Shown: one piece after another, positions 29,480 to 38,780 of the stretch
Position numbering within the stretch: position 1 is the first letter of the stretch
How the letters are laid out: each line of letters begins with the position of its first letter
From: Sipunculus nudus
Lineage: Eukaryota > Annelida > Sipuncula > Golfingiida > Sipunculidae
Length of the DNA: 64,000 nt
Assembly (NCBI GenBank): GCA_026874595.1
Contig: CM049310.1
Location: 48,495,058-48,559,057 of the forward strand
Direction of reading: 5' to 3'
Made by a program: the position numbers and the translations under genes
Notes under the pieces: generated by a model
The model's database searches: none
What the model was told of the DNA's origin: nothing
What the model saw: the letters and a program-made list of their open reading frames with translations, nothing else

Positions 29480-29827
29480 ATGGCCACCTCGGACGGGTCG
29501 GAAATATCTTACCGTACGGAATTCATTGAACTTTTCAACACGGTGGACATGATGCTGTACGGATGTTGGGGTTTTATGTTTGACCCGTCTCGGTGCAAGG
29601 ATGTGTATGATGAACTAAAATATCTGAATGATTCAATGAAGGATTTATACCGGCGTTTACCTGCAGATATGAGACACGGCCTCTACCTGAAAAATCGGCC
29701 GTACTGTGAAACATGTTTCAGATGTCTCGATTGCAGTGAGTGCGACGCAACCAGTGAGTCCACAGAGGAAACGTATCTGTCGACTGAACCGGTGTCTAGA
29801 GGTAATGATGCGGCACAGACGGAGTAA
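29480..29827 (+). CDS. 115-aa protein with C-terminal Cys cluster, unknown
   Basis: ATG at 29480 in a good context, stop at 29825-29827. The N-terminal 75 residues are helical (FIELFNTVDMMLYGCWGFMF, YDELKYLNDSMKDLYRRL). A Cys cluster C-x2-C-x2-C-x2-C-x2-C (CETCFRCLDCSEC) follows, then an acidic Ser/Thr/Glu tail. The cluster could bind metal. A TATA-like TATATAT at 29420-29426 lies upstream. I recognise no family. Confidence 0.6.
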   Translation: MATSDGSEISYRTEFIELFNTVDMMLYGCWGFMFDPSRCKDVYDELKYLNDSMKDLYRRLPADMRHGLYLKNRPYCETCFRCLDCSECDATSESTEETYLSTEPVSRGNDAAQTE

Positions 29828-30282
29828 AGACTGGAGTTCAGGTGGCACGTGACGTTAACATCGTAGCTGTTATGTATCAGCGATGCACCAGCGTTAAGTT
29901 TGTCATTTTTGTCTTGGTTTTTTTTCTGTACATATGGTCATGATTAATACTGGTTTACTAAACGTACCAAACGTAAATGGATGATCAGACAGTCTAAAAC
30001 AAGCTATTATGTGGCCTGCTTTCTACGCAATACGATAATAGGGATGCACGTGTTTGTTCAAGGACATCATTTGAACGTCAATTCCGTGAGTGATGGACCT
30101 ACGTCTGAAACACGCCCCTCCCATGTATATATACATATATTCGACATGCGCACAGTGAACTCCTGCCGATCAGATGACTTGTCTGGCAGCTACATAAAGC
30201 AGAACATGGTGGGCTTACAGCAGACCAGTACCAGCAGCAGTTCTGTTCGGTGTTAGCTCTACCCAAATGTGAAAGTGTTGAG
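29828..30282. other. intergenic with partial repeat and promoter
   Basis: This contains the third, partial copy of the 28.4-kb repeat (about 29868-29975) and a TATATATA stretch near 30126-30138 that could serve the CARD-RING gene. Confidence 0.4.
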
Positions 30283-31446
30283 ATGTCACGTACACTACAT
30301 CCAGTCGATGTTTACTTGTCTGTCCGCCCCGCTATAAATATATCAAATGTGATCAAAGGAAACCGTATCAAGCTGTTGATGTACTTGGACGTCAACACTG
30401 TGCTACAGAACGCCATGGTCCAGGAAGGCATCATATGCAAGGGCCACGCTGAACTTTTAGACAACAGCCCTGTTATGAGTGGGAAAGCCAGTGAGTTGAT
30501 AGCCATCCTTCTGAAGCGCGGTCTTCGAAACTTCATCGGGTTTATCGGTTTGCTGGAGGAGTATGATCAACCCGTGCCCCGGGATATCCTGGTGGAATCA
30601 CTCAACGCATGCGCTTTCGGGAAGCAGGGTGTCCCTGGCGGAGGTACCCTTACTGGGAACACAGCCGGGAAACCGTCAAGCAGTCAGGCCGACCCCCACA
30701 CTGGAAAATGCGGCAGCGCGGGTGTACATGTTTCTTCGCGTCAGCCAGACTGGTTGCATCCACTCGACGTTTACATGTCTGTCAGTCCCGCTATTTCGAT
30801 ACGCAGTGTTATCAATTCAGACCGGGTTGCGCTGGCTAATTGCCTGGACGTTGACCCGCTGCTGCAGGAGGCGATGGTCGAGGAACGCATCATCAGCAGG
30901 TTCAATGCCGAAACCATACTCCGCAAGTGTCACAATTATGCGAAAAGCACAGCCTTGTTGGACATCCTCGCTCAGCGGGGTCTCCCTAATTTGGTCAGGT
31001 TTATTGGATTGCTGAAGGTGTATGATCAGCCCGTTCCGCGAGATATCCTGGTGAAATCATTGAACGCACACGCTTTCCCGAAGCAGGCTGGCCGTGTCGG
31101 ACGATCGCTAACAACGAACACGGTCGAGCAACCGACCCGTCACGAGGTCGAACCTTTCAATGGAACGTTAAGCGGGGCGGATGGGCAGGTTTCTTCTGGT
31201 CAACGGTGGCGGCGCATGCGCGACATGCTATGTGCGAAAAAGAAAAACGACGTACCGGTGACTCCAGATGATCCAAATGAACAAGTCTGTGTAGTGTGTA
31301 TGGACAACAAACGGAAGACGATATTTCTGCCCTGCGGTCACATAAGGTGCTGTTTCACATGTGCGTTGAGGTGCAGCGAGAACGAGGATATGACATGTAT
31401 AACATGCAGAAACCGGGTAGAAGATATCAAACCCTGTTTCATGTGA
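30283..31446 (+). CDS. CARD-CARD-RING protein, putative E3 ubiquitin ligase
   Basis: The frame opens at a GTG; I use ATG 30283, giving 387 residues. There are two tandem CARD-like domains, about residues 3-110 and 155-265. Both show HPxDVYxSVxPAI, LxVxxxLQxAMVxExII, and RGLxNxxxFIGLLxxYDQPVPRDI, so they are internal duplicates. A C-terminal RING occupies about residues 336-383: C-x2-C (CVVC), CGHIRCCFTC, CITC. This RING type (LPCGHI.CC..C) is like that of IAPs. By family knowledge the RING recruits E2 enzymes, while the CARDs should choose the targets: CARD-containing apoptosis or innate-immunity adaptors. AATAAA is at 31682-31687. It heads the CARD cluster. Confidence 0.88.
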   Translation: MSRTLHPVDVYLSVRPAINISNVIKGNRIKLLMYLDVNTVLQNAMVQEGIICKGHAELLDNSPVMSGKASELIAILLKRGLRNFIGFIGLLEEYDQPVPRDILVESLNACAFGKQGVPGGGTLTGNTAGKPSSSQADPHTGKCGSAGVHVSSRQPDWLHPLDVYMSVSPAISIRSVINSDRVALANCLDVDPLLQEAMVEERIISRFNAETILRKCHNYAKSTALLDILAQRGLPNLVRFIGLLKVYDQPVPRDILVKSLNAHAFPKQAGRVGRSLTTNTVEQPTRHEVEPFNGTLSGADGQVSSGQRWRRMRDMLCAKKKNDVPVTPDDPNEQVCVVCMDNKRKTIFLPCGHIRCCFTCALRCSENEDMTCITCRNRVEDIKPCFM

Positions 31447-32065
31447 ACCTAACAGGACGTACCATAAGGAACTCTTTTTGCTTCCCCTGCCTCAGCTCAC
31501 ACAGTGAAACGCGTAAGTGCCTGTATATACGATAAGTGAACTGTTTTTGTATTGATACTCTCTATAACATACATACGTTGACACGTTCTTTATTGATGAT
31601 TCAAACTTGTGTATATATCTTACTTTGCGCATTTGTGTTTCGTAATCGCACCTTTGTTATTGTATAAATGAATAACAAATGAATAAAATGTAGTGTATAT
31701 ATTTAAACGTGTTCTTCTGTACAACGTGTACTGTATGACGGATGTGGGGAACCTGTTCTGAACGCTCTCCCGGTTAGGTGCGTGTGTGTCAGTGTGATGT
31801 TTGTATATTCGTACTGCGTTCTGTATGATGTTCTGTTCTGTGTGATGCAATCAGCCTCCGACCTCCCGACTATCATGTGGCGTAACTCCATGGGGGTAAT
31901 GATTTGGTACTTCAAACGTGTGTGTCGAATCCCGTTCTGTTTTATTTTATATGTCCTTTTATATGTCATTGCTTGTGGCGTGGTTACAAAAGTACCGGTC
32001 ACTGTATCCATCCATCATTTCATCGCCGACCGCCGTACTGTCCGGGAGTGTTTAACCGATACACC
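31447..32065. other. intergenic in the CARD cluster
   Basis: This holds AATAAA at 31682-31687. The open frame of the next gene extends back into this stretch from a GTG at 31904, but the protein family begins at the ATG at 32066. Confidence 0.4.
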
Positions 32066-32512
32066 ATGGGCCGGGTCGATACGTTGCAGCCATTGAATTT
32101 TTACTTGTCTGTCAGACCTGAGATTTCGAGCGCGAGCATCCTCCGGCCACAGTGGCGCACGTTGGTGACCAGCCTGGACGTCGATCCTTGGCTGATTGAC
32201 ACTCTGCTCCAGAAAGGTCTTATAAGTCAGGACGAAGCCGCACGTATCACCGGGGAAGATACCGTCATCGATCAGAACAAGATGCTGCTGTTTATCATCA
32301 TGGAGTTGGGGCTTGAACAAGTTGTCACGTTTATCGAGTTGCTCAAAACCTGCAACCGGTCCGGGCCGCACGTCGTGCTCGTGAAATGTCTGAATCGAGC
32401 AGCATGGAAGCGCTTTGCTGACGGATGTAGCTTCTCCCCGACTGGCGTCATCGGTACACATACCATTTTACAGCCGTCGTCTGTGCAAACGGGCGGTTCG
32501 AAAAAAGGATAA
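32066..32512 (+). CDS. CARD-only protein
   Basis: Start chosen at ATG 32066 (context ACCATGG) because the paralogues begin at this point; 148 residues. One CARD-like domain covers about residues 3-115: PLNFYLSVRPEISS, SLDVDPWLIDTLLQKGLIS, NKMLLFIIMELGLEQVVTFI. A short polar tail follows. No RING. It is the most diverged of four consecutive CARD-only genes in the same direction. Expected role, by family knowledge: binding cellular CARD proteins without signalling, i.e. a decoy. Confidence 0.8.
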   Translation: MGRVDTLQPLNFYLSVRPEISSASILRPQWRTLVTSLDVDPWLIDTLLQKGLISQDEAARITGEDTVIDQNKMLLFIIMELGLEQVVTFIELLKTCNRSGPHVVLVKCLNRAAWKRFADGCSFSPTGVIGTHTILQPSSVQTGGSKKG

Positions 32513-32619
32513 GAATGCCAGTTGGCGCATGTCATCGTATCTTGCAGTATGGATTGTCAAAACGTTTTTTATGCTTTTTTAGTGTAGGATGCGGAGGGGG
32601 GGGGGGCTATGGGCACACA

Positions 32620-32627
32620 TATAAATA
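32620..32627 (+). promoter_or_regulatory. TATA box, CARD-only gene 2
   Basis: TATAAATA lies within the conserved block GGGCACACATATAAATA, followed by GTTGCTGTATAAATG and CAACCACCGTACTGAAC, 80 bases before the ATG at 32700. The same module precedes the next two genes. Confidence 0.7.
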
Positions 32628-32699
32628 AGCGGTTGCTGTATAAATGAATCATTTCGTTGCCAACCACCGTACTGAACAGGACTCGTTTACGGATACATC

Positions 32700-33068
32700 A
32701 TGTACTTCCAAGATGTGATGCAGCCACCTGAATATTACTTGTCAATACAACCTCCGATCACGGGCGAAAGCATTATCGGTACACTACGTGGTCGGTTGGT
32801 TGCCACTCTTGATGTCCACGTGGTGTTGGTTGACGCCATGCTCTACAAAAGTCTTATCGACTCTGACCAAGCGGGTCGTCTCAAAGCGAAGGAGACGTCT
32901 GTCGAGAGGAACGAGGAGCTGCTGTGTATACTCGAGCATTGGGACGTTGAGAAACTGGTAATATTTATCAGCTTGTTGAACATGTTTGGTAATAGGGTGG
33001 CGCACTTCCTACTACTGGCCGCTCTTAACTGTGAAGCATGTACGCGCAACCTTGCATCAAAGAACTAG
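32700..33068 (+). CDS. CARD-only protein
   Basis: ATG at 32700, 122 residues, essentially one CARD-like domain: PPEYYLSIQPPITGESIIG, DVHVVLVDAMLYKSLIDSDQ, RNEELLCILEHWDVEKLV, then FISLLNMF. It shares a promoter module and most of its sequence with the genes at 33240 and 33759. No signal peptide, membrane segment or other domain. Probably a cytoplasmic decoy or adaptor. Confidence 0.82.
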   Translation: MYFQDVMQPPEYYLSIQPPITGESIIGTLRGRLVATLDVHVVLVDAMLYKSLIDSDQAGRLKAKETSVERNEELLCILEHWDVEKLVIFISLLNMFGNRVAHFLLLAALNCEACTRNLASKN

Positions 33069-33159
33069 TAAAATGGAGTCCTTGGCACTCGTACAATATT
33101 GCAGCCATAGTTAGTGCAAACAGACGGGTCAAGGATCTGGATATGGGGAGGGGCACACA

Positions 33160-33167
33160 TATAAATA
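33160..33167 (+). promoter_or_regulatory. TATA box, CARD-only gene 3
   Basis: Same module and same spacing (80 bases to the ATG) as the element at 32620. Confidence 0.7.
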
Positions 33168-33239
33168 GACAGTTGCTGTATAAATGCATCATTTCGTTGC
33201 CAACCACCGTACTGAACAGGACTCGTTTACGGATACATC

Positions 33240-33626
33240 ATGTACAGCGGACATTTAAAGCCAATGGAATATTACTTGTCTATACAACCCCCGATCACGG
33301 GCGGAAGCATTATCGGTGACATACGTCCTCAGTTGGTTACCTCTCTTTATGTCGACGTGTTGCTGTATGACGTCATGGTCAACAGAGGCCTAATCGACTC
33401 TGTTCAAGCGGATCGTATCAAAGCGAAGGAGACGTCTATCGAGAGGAACGGGGAGCTGCTGTGTGTACTCGAGCATTGGGACGTGAAGAGACTGGTAAAA
33501 TTTATCAGTTTGTTGAAAATATTTGATAATAAGGTGGCGCACTCCAGACTAGTGTACGCTCTTAATTTGGAAGCAGATAGGCGCAAAAGAGCCTTTTGCA
33601 CATGTCCATTATGCTGCCATCGTTAG
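33240..33626 (+). CDS. CARD-only protein
   Basis: ATG at 33240, 128 residues. Very close to the 33759 gene over the CARD-like domain (MEYYLSIQPPITGGSIIGDI, RNGELLCVLEHWDVKRLVKF), the two forming a tandem duplication with a unit of about 519 bases. The short C-terminus after the CARD differs because of small indels and ends in a Cys-rich tail (CTCPLCCHR). Confidence 0.82.
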   Translation: MYSGHLKPMEYYLSIQPPITGGSIIGDIRPQLVTSLYVDVLLYDVMVNRGLIDSVQADRIKAKETSIERNGELLCVLEHWDVKRLVKFISLLKIFDNKVAHSRLVYALNLEADRRKRAFCTCPLCCHR

Positions 33627-33679
33627 TGCAAACAGATGGGTCAAGGATGTGGATGTGTGGATATGGGGAGGGGCACACA

Positions 33680-33687
33680 TATAAATA
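33680..33687 (+). promoter_or_regulatory. TATA box, CARD-only gene 4
   Basis: Third copy of the conserved TATAAATA promoter module, 79 bases before the ATG at 33759. Confidence 0.7.
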
Positions 33688-33758
33688 GACAGTTGCTGTA
33701 TAAATGCATCATTTCATTGCCAACCACCGTACTGAACAGAACTCCTTACGGATACATC

Positions 33759-34169
33759 ATGTACAGCGGAGATGTAGAGCCAATGGAATATTACTTGTCT
33801 ATACAACCCCCGATCACGGGCGGAAGCATTATCGGTGACATACGTCCTCAGTTGGTTACCTCTCTTGATGTCGACGTGTTGCTGTATGACGTCATGGTCA
33901 ACAGAGGCCTAATCGACTCTGTTCAAGCGGATCGTATCAAAGCGAAGGAGACGTCTATCGAGAGGAACGGGGAGCTGCTGTGTATACTCGAGCATTGGGA
34001 CGTTCAGAGACTGGTAACATTTATCAACTTGTTGCAAATATTTGATAATGAGGTGGCGCACTCCACGCTAGTGCGCGCTCTTAATTTTGAAGCATGTACG
34101 CGTGAAATTGCAGCAAGAATGTCGTCAAGTGGAGCTCTTTGCACACGTACATATTGCAGCCATCGTTAG
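33759..34169 (+). CDS. CARD-only protein
   Basis: The frame is open from 33636, but the paralogues begin MYSG, so I use ATG 33759; 136 residues. One CARD-like domain (EYYLSIQPPITGGSIIGDI, DVLLYDVMVNRGLIDSVQ, LLCILEHWDVQRLVTFINLL). The near-identity to the 33240 gene, including the promoter, indicates a recent duplication. Confidence 0.82.
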   Translation: MYSGDVEPMEYYLSIQPPITGGSIIGDIRPQLVTSLDVDVLLYDVMVNRGLIDSVQADRIKAKETSIERNGELLCILEHWDVQRLVTFINLLQIFDNEVAHSTLVRALNFEACTREIAARMSSSGALCTRTYCSHR

Positions 34170-34505
34170 TGCAAATAGACGGGTCAAGAAAGGCTTAGGA
34201 TTGTGTCTACATCTGCCTATACATGATAACGACCATCGATATCATGCGCAAGGAAAACACGTATATTTATTGTGTGTACAGTGACTCAGTATTATATCAC
34301 AAACCTGCGTGAATCACGTGATACGCCATAACACAAAACGTTACCTAGGACTACGCATGCAGCACCAAAAAAAAAATCAAAAAGGATTGTACCTACCTTC
34401 CGTTCACTTGCACGTATAAGAGGCGCCTGTGCGCGTCTCCTGGCTTATTTCACCCGACGCATTTGATGTGAGCTAACCGTGTTCCGGATCGCCTGCAACA
34501 CAAAC
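34170..34505. other. intergenic in the CARD cluster
   Basis: This has a short A-run at 34367-34375 and a GTATAAGAGG TATA-like site at about 34415, which could serve the CARD-RING gene at 34506. Confidence 0.4.
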
Positions 34506-35159
34506 ATGACTGACAAGGAATGTCAATTGGATGTAAGTGCTTACATGTCAAACCATCCGTCGGTTCCTGTCGCAGACGTGATCAATTCTGCTGCAATCCA
34601 TTTACAGAACACGCTGGACCCAAACGAGAAGCTTATGGTCGCCCTGCTGCAAAACAACATTTTGCTTCAAGAGCATGTGGAAAGCATACAGGCAAGGCCG
34701 ACCAATTCACAGAAGAACGATGAATTGCTGTCCGTCCTCAAAAGGCGGGGTCTACGGCATCTCCTCGCGTTTATCAACTTGCTTGGCTCTCATGGTCAGT
34801 GCGAGGCGCGCACGGTTCTTCTCTCCTCTCTGAATCATGAGGCAGCTTCGCGTATCAACGATACCGTGCACCGGCTGAAGGGTCATCTCTCCCAAGCGCA
34901 GAACATATCTCGTGTCGGACGGTGGCAGATCACACGGGACATGCTCAATAAAAAACGGGGACAGGACGTTCGTGACGAATCCGGGTCAGAGCTCAGTTGT
35001 TGTATAGTGTGCATGGAGAATAAAAGGAAGACGGTGTTTGTTCCGTGCGGTCACTTCGTCTGCTGTTTCCAATGCGCGTGGCATATTATAGCGAAGGACG
35101 ATAAAACATGTGTCAGGTGCCGTTGCCCCCTGGAGGATGTCATAGATTGCTATATGTAA
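34506..35159 (+). CDS. CARD-RING protein, putative E3 ubiquitin ligase
   Basis: The frame opens at a GTG; I use ATG 34506, giving 217 residues. One CARD-like domain at about residues 5-115 (DVSAYMSNHPSVPVADVI, LMVALLQNNILLQEHVESI, NDELLSVLKRRGLRHLLAFI) is joined by a basic linker to a RING at about residues 166-213 (CIVCMENKRKTVFVPCGHFV, CCFQC, CVRC). It is a single-CARD relative of the 30283 gene; the linker motif RWxxxRDMLxxKK before the RING is shared by both. Family knowledge predicts ubiquitination of CARD-bound partners. AATAAA is at 35327-35332. Confidence 0.88.
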   Translation: MTDKECQLDVSAYMSNHPSVPVADVINSAAIHLQNTLDPNEKLMVALLQNNILLQEHVESIQARPTNSQKNDELLSVLKRRGLRHLLAFINLLGSHGQCEARTVLLSSLNHEAASRINDTVHRLKGHLSQAQNISRVGRWQITRDMLNKKRGQDVRDESGSELSCCIVCMENKRKTVFVPCGHFVCCFQCAWHIIAKDDKTCVRCRCPLEDVIDCYM

Positions 35160-35626
35160 ACGATACAGATGCATTCTGATTGAGAACTTTGATGACGTTG
35201 GTGTTTTAGCAACTAGTAATATGATTAGACCTGTACACTTTTTCATTTGTAAAAACATGTATGTATGATTCATATATATATATATATATACACATAACTG
35301 CTTAATAGACATGTACGGCTTTTGACAATAAACCTTATGTATAATGGTAACAAACCTGATTTTATTTGTCTGTCTTCATTACCTTTCGTCTTGTGTCGTA
35401 TGTGTGTGTTCGAATATGTGTGTGTGTTTTCAGTGTCTGAATGTCACTGGTACCCAATGGAGCTGTAAACAGTATTTGTATGGGGATATATTTTCGATAT
35501 ACTCATTTGTGCGTGTGTGTGTACACCGAGTAACACATCGTACAACGTACCTGTAGCCATACGTACAGCCAGTATCGCATAGTCCGACCCGATTTCATGT
35601 AACAACATTCATTAGAAGGGCCCGTG
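35160..35626. other. intergenic
   Basis: This contains the AATAAA at 35327-35332 and a (TA)n tract at 35274-35290. No gene seen. Confidence 0.45.
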
Positions 35627-36946
35627 ATGGATGACCGGGACAGTGAAAGTGAACGGACCACCGATGGTTCAGGTGACACCTATATGAACGTGTATACAGT
35701 TCGGATACCGATCAACCTGACAGCTGGTTCTACTGGCCATGACATGTGGACGGTACCTCTCTGGCAAACCATTTCGGACGAAGGCGTTCGTGAGTGTGAT
35801 GACCGTGCGGGGTTGTATATTGATCAGCAGGGTATCTTCCTTGTGAAAGGCCTTGCACCTGGGTTTGAGCGCCGTGTGATCAACTTCAGTTATATCGCGT
35901 GGAAGCAGTTATCAGGTCGCGCAGCCGAGTTTACACGAGCAATAGCGGTTCATAATCAGGTGAAACTGATCCTGGAAGAGTATCGCGGAAAACGGTTGAC
36001 CATGTACGCCAAGCAATGTCCACATGGCTCTGATAACTACGAGGTAACATTCAAGTACGTTGACACCGAAAACGGTGTCGTCACTCAAAAAGTATGTGTG
36101 ACTTTGAACAGGTCGGAATGGAAAAGGCTTGTGCGATATATACCCGACGTTGCACTTAATCTTAAGTGCGCGCGAATGATGAGGGGAACCAATTTCGTCA
36201 TGTATGGTGAAGGTGCATATGACAGCGACACACAGAGTGCTATGGGCGTCAATGAGAGTGATAGTGTTGAGATGGCCAGTGGCGATGACGGCGATGTTTA
36301 TGATTTCGCCAATGTGAGGAATGCTATGAGTGATGGAGTTATCAGGTACACAGACCCCCCTGCCTCTCCAGACGCGGAACCGCGGTCTCCTTACTCCTTT
36401 CTGGCCAGCGACGATGATAACATATCGTCTCGTTACATGTCCCAGGCCAGCGATAATGACGACACCGGTCATGATTTCGCCAATGTGAGGAATGCTATGA
36501 GTGATGGAGTTATCAGGTATACAGAGCCCCCTGCCTCTCCTGACCCGGAACCACGGTCTCCTTACTCCTTTCTGGCCAGCGACGGTGATAACATATCGTC
36601 TCGTTACAGGTCTCAGGCCAGCGATAATGACGACACCGGTCAGGATTTCGCCAATGATATGGATGCTTTGACTAGCGAAGTAATCAGATACACAGACCCC
36701 CCTGCCTCTCCTGACACTGAACCACGGTCTCCAGACTCTGTTCTGACCAGCGAGGATGACGACGTATCGTGTCCTTATTCGTCTCTGGCCAGTTCCATTG
36801 ACGACAATGAAGTATTCAGGAGAGACCCACCTGCTACTTATTACACGGATCGAAGGTCTTCTGACTCTTCTTTGGACATCGGCGGTACACGCACATCGTC
36901 TTCTTCATCCAGCGATGATGGTAGCCTTTGCATACGTTTTTATTAG
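35627..36946 (+). CDS. putative PC4-like ssDNA-binding protein with acidic repeat tail
   Basis: ATG at 35627 (a GTG precedes it directly), 439 residues. The first 180 or so residues hold what look like two PC4/p15-type modules, each strands followed by a helix: about 60-105 (GIFLVKGLAPGFERRVINFS then YIAWKQLSGRAAEF) and about 120-180 (KRLTMYAKQCP, QKVCVTLNRSEWKRLVRYI then PDVALNL). The last resembles the conserved helix of the transcription coactivator PC4, which binds single-stranded DNA and melts promoters. The rest is an acidic, Ser-rich tail with two near-perfect copies and one diverged copy of a roughly 60-residue repeat (IRYTDPPASPDAEPRSPYSF). Likely nuclear, in transcription or replication; PC4 assignment is by eye only. 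Confidence 0.65.
   Translation: MDDRDSESERTTDGSGDTYMNVYTVRIPINLTAGSTGHDMWTVPLWQTISDEGVRECDDRAGLYIDQQGIFLVKGLAPGFERRVINFSYIAWKQLSGRAAEFTRAIAVHNQVKLILEEYRGKRLTMYAKQCPHGSDNYEVTFKYVDTENGVVTQKVCVTLNRSEWKRLVRYIPDVALNLKCARMMRGTNFVMYGEGAYDSDTQSAMGVNESDSVEMASGDDGDVYDFANVRNAMSDGVIRYTDPPASPDAEPRSPYSFLASDDDNISSRYMSQASDNDDTGHDFANVRNAMSDGVIRYTEPPASPDPEPRSPYSFLASDGDNISSRYRSQASDNDDTGQDFANDMDALTSEVIRYTDPPASPDTEPRSPDSVLTSEDDDVSCPYSSLASSIDDNEVFRRDPPATYYTDRRSSDSSLDIGGTRTSSSSSSDDGSLCIRFY
36280..36780 (+). repeat. in-frame coding tandem repeat, unit about 180 bp
   Basis: GATTTCGCCAATGTGAGGAA occurs at about 36303 and 36473, with a diverged copy near 36643. The following TCAGGTACACAGAC and CCACGGTCTCCTTACTCC blocks repeat with it. 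The repeats are in the same reading frame and encode the acidic tail of the PC4-like protein. Confidence 0.85.
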
Positions 36947-37394
36947 TTAATCAGATACCTTTCTTTTGAAGAATGTATGTTTGCCGTTTGTAACTAGCGT
37001 ATGTCGTATGTACTGTATTGGCCGATGTATTAAAATGTTACGTTGAGGAGAGTATTGCGTCTTGTGCATCTTTGTGTATTAAATGTGTGAGTGTTTTTAT
37101 GGAAGGTCTGGTATGATAAAACAAAACAAGAAATCAGATCATTTGAGTTACATGTGATATTTATACATTCCAGTCATATCCATAATACAACCAAATCGAA
37201 AAACGCCTACATACGTCATACCGATAACTGGAAAAAACATAAACCAGAGTCCGGCGTCATTACAGTATACCAAAAACAAAATCCTTTAGTCTGACTAGAG
37301 TCGGATACTAGTGATAAAGCAGATATAAGTTCAATGATACGGTGCTACAAAACGGTATATACACAGTGAAGGTCCTTGCGACTTCCCTTGTTTT
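36947..37394. other. intergenic
   Basis: 3' flank of the PC4-like gene and of the opposing CARD gene; no gene or clear signal seen. Confidence 0.4.
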
Positions 37395-38192
37395 CTACCC
37401 GCACGGAGATCCCGAAACCATGATGGAGTAGAGCGATGTAACTCCAGCTGTCGTCAAGGCGTCGTCGATGATGTATGCGGCGGCCTTCAAGTCTGCTGTA
37501 CGGCATATCAGGCTGAAGTAGTTCCATTGCACGTATGTTTCTACCTCCAAAGCTTGTAGCAAACTGTTGGCTGTGTCATTGTCTGTCTGCTCCCATATCT
37601 GGTGCCATTCTGCCATCTTGACGATTTTAGCTGACACACACGTCATCATGAAGAGCAACTTGTCGTTCATTGAGTTCAGTATCTGTGCCAAGATTCGAAA
37701 CAGCGGCACAATCTTTTCTTTGAACTTCCTGTCTTTGTTTTGATCGAACGGAGCGTTGTCGTGTTGATCTGAGCAAGACAAGAACGCAAACAGGCCTGTC
37801 CAATCGGGACCACCGCATGGGTCGGCCTGTCGGTGGGCTTGTGCGCCATTTGGTGGTACCAGTTCCTCCCACCACTGTCTTGCCTGTTCTTTACATCTCT
37901 GCTTCGCCTCTTCCTCGCATTTCCGCTTTTGCTTTTCCAACAAGAGAGCCACGTGCGGCTGCCCTGTTTCCTTAAGAGCAGTGATGAAATGTTTCACATG
38001 ACTGTCGTTCTTTGATATATGGTCGATCAAGGATGTTGCTTTTGCAAAAGGGGTGGTGTTACGTGCGTAAGCGTGGTACTGTGACAACACGTTTCTGCTC
38101 TTCAGGATAGCACATAACATCTCGTCCACCGTCAGGTTAGCCAACAACTCTGGGCGGCATCGTCTGAACACTTCTGCCCAAGACGCAGACAT
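37395..38192 (-). CDS. CARD-containing protein with C-terminal helical domain
   Basis: The frame opens at a GTG; I use ATG 38190-38192 (MSASWAEVFRR), giving 265 residues. An N-terminal CARD-like domain at about residues 5-90 (LLANLTVDEMLCAILKSRNV, AKATSLIDHISKNDSHVKHF) is followed by a Lys/Glu/Gln-rich coiled-coil-like stretch (KQKRKCEEEAKQRCKEQARQ) and a further helical region of unknown type (LFRILAQILNSMNDKLLFMM, VQWNYFSLICRTADLKAAAY). It could oligomerise through the coiled coil. A minus-strand TATATAA at 38287-38293 is about 95 bases upstream. Confidence 0.8.
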   Translation of the reverse strand: MSASWAEVFRRCRPELLANLTVDEMLCAILKSRNVLSQYHAYARNTTPFAKATSLIDHISKNDSHVKHFITALKETGQPHVALLLEKQKRKCEEEAKQRCKEQARQWWEELVPPNGAQAHRQADPCGGPDWTGLFAFLSCSDQHDNAPFDQNKDRKFKEKIVPLFRILAQILNSMNDKLLFMMTCVSAKIVKMAEWHQIWEQTDNDTANSLLQALEVETYVQWNYFSLICRTADLKAAAYIIDDALTTAGVTSLYSIMVSGSPCG

Positions 38193-38702
38193 CCTGTCCT
38201 TGCAATCAGCGGTAGACACCAGTCAGTCGTGAGGTGCCACGTTGTGGGAGTGCGGTTGTGACTGAATGAGGGTAAGCACACGCCATAAATTATATACACA
38301 TTGTGATAGGACAGGTATGACTCACTGCCTGCTGATTGGTCGGTACAGGTGCTGGGACATCGGAATCTTGAATATGATGTAGTATCGCAAGATAACGTGT
38401 GTCAGCTTTCGTCCAATATAATACATTGTGGTATCAGTTTCACAGTGTATTTGTAATAGGATCCTATGCGGAACAGCACGCGGCCTATATATATAGAGTC
38501 CGACATGCATTACTGTCTGCTCTGTTTGATCTGCAAAGAGCTCCTGTAAACATACGACTACGTGGTACTCCGAGTTAATACGTTGTACCCGTAGTCATGT
38601 GACCGAACTAATACTCCACTTCAGATACAGTTATATACACATCGGCATCGGTTGAAACAGATAGTGCAGGGACGCGGGCACTGCGAGAGTGACGTTGCAT
38701 AA

Positions 38703-38710
38703 TATAAAAA
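38703..38710 (+). promoter_or_regulatory. TATA box of the IAP gene
   Basis: TATAAAAA, 71 bases before the ATG at 38781. The rest of 38193-38700 contains the CARD-gene promoter and no gene. Confidence 0.65.
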
Positions 38711-38780
38711 CCCAGAAAGAGCTATTTCGTATGGCCAAAATGCATATAGTGAAAGTCATCTGAAAACGCTCATAGACAAA

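Noticed and set aside
31904-32065. N-terminal extension of the CARD-only gene at 32066
   Set aside because: The upstream frame begins at GTG and reads as noncoding; paralogues all start at the position of the ATG at 32066.
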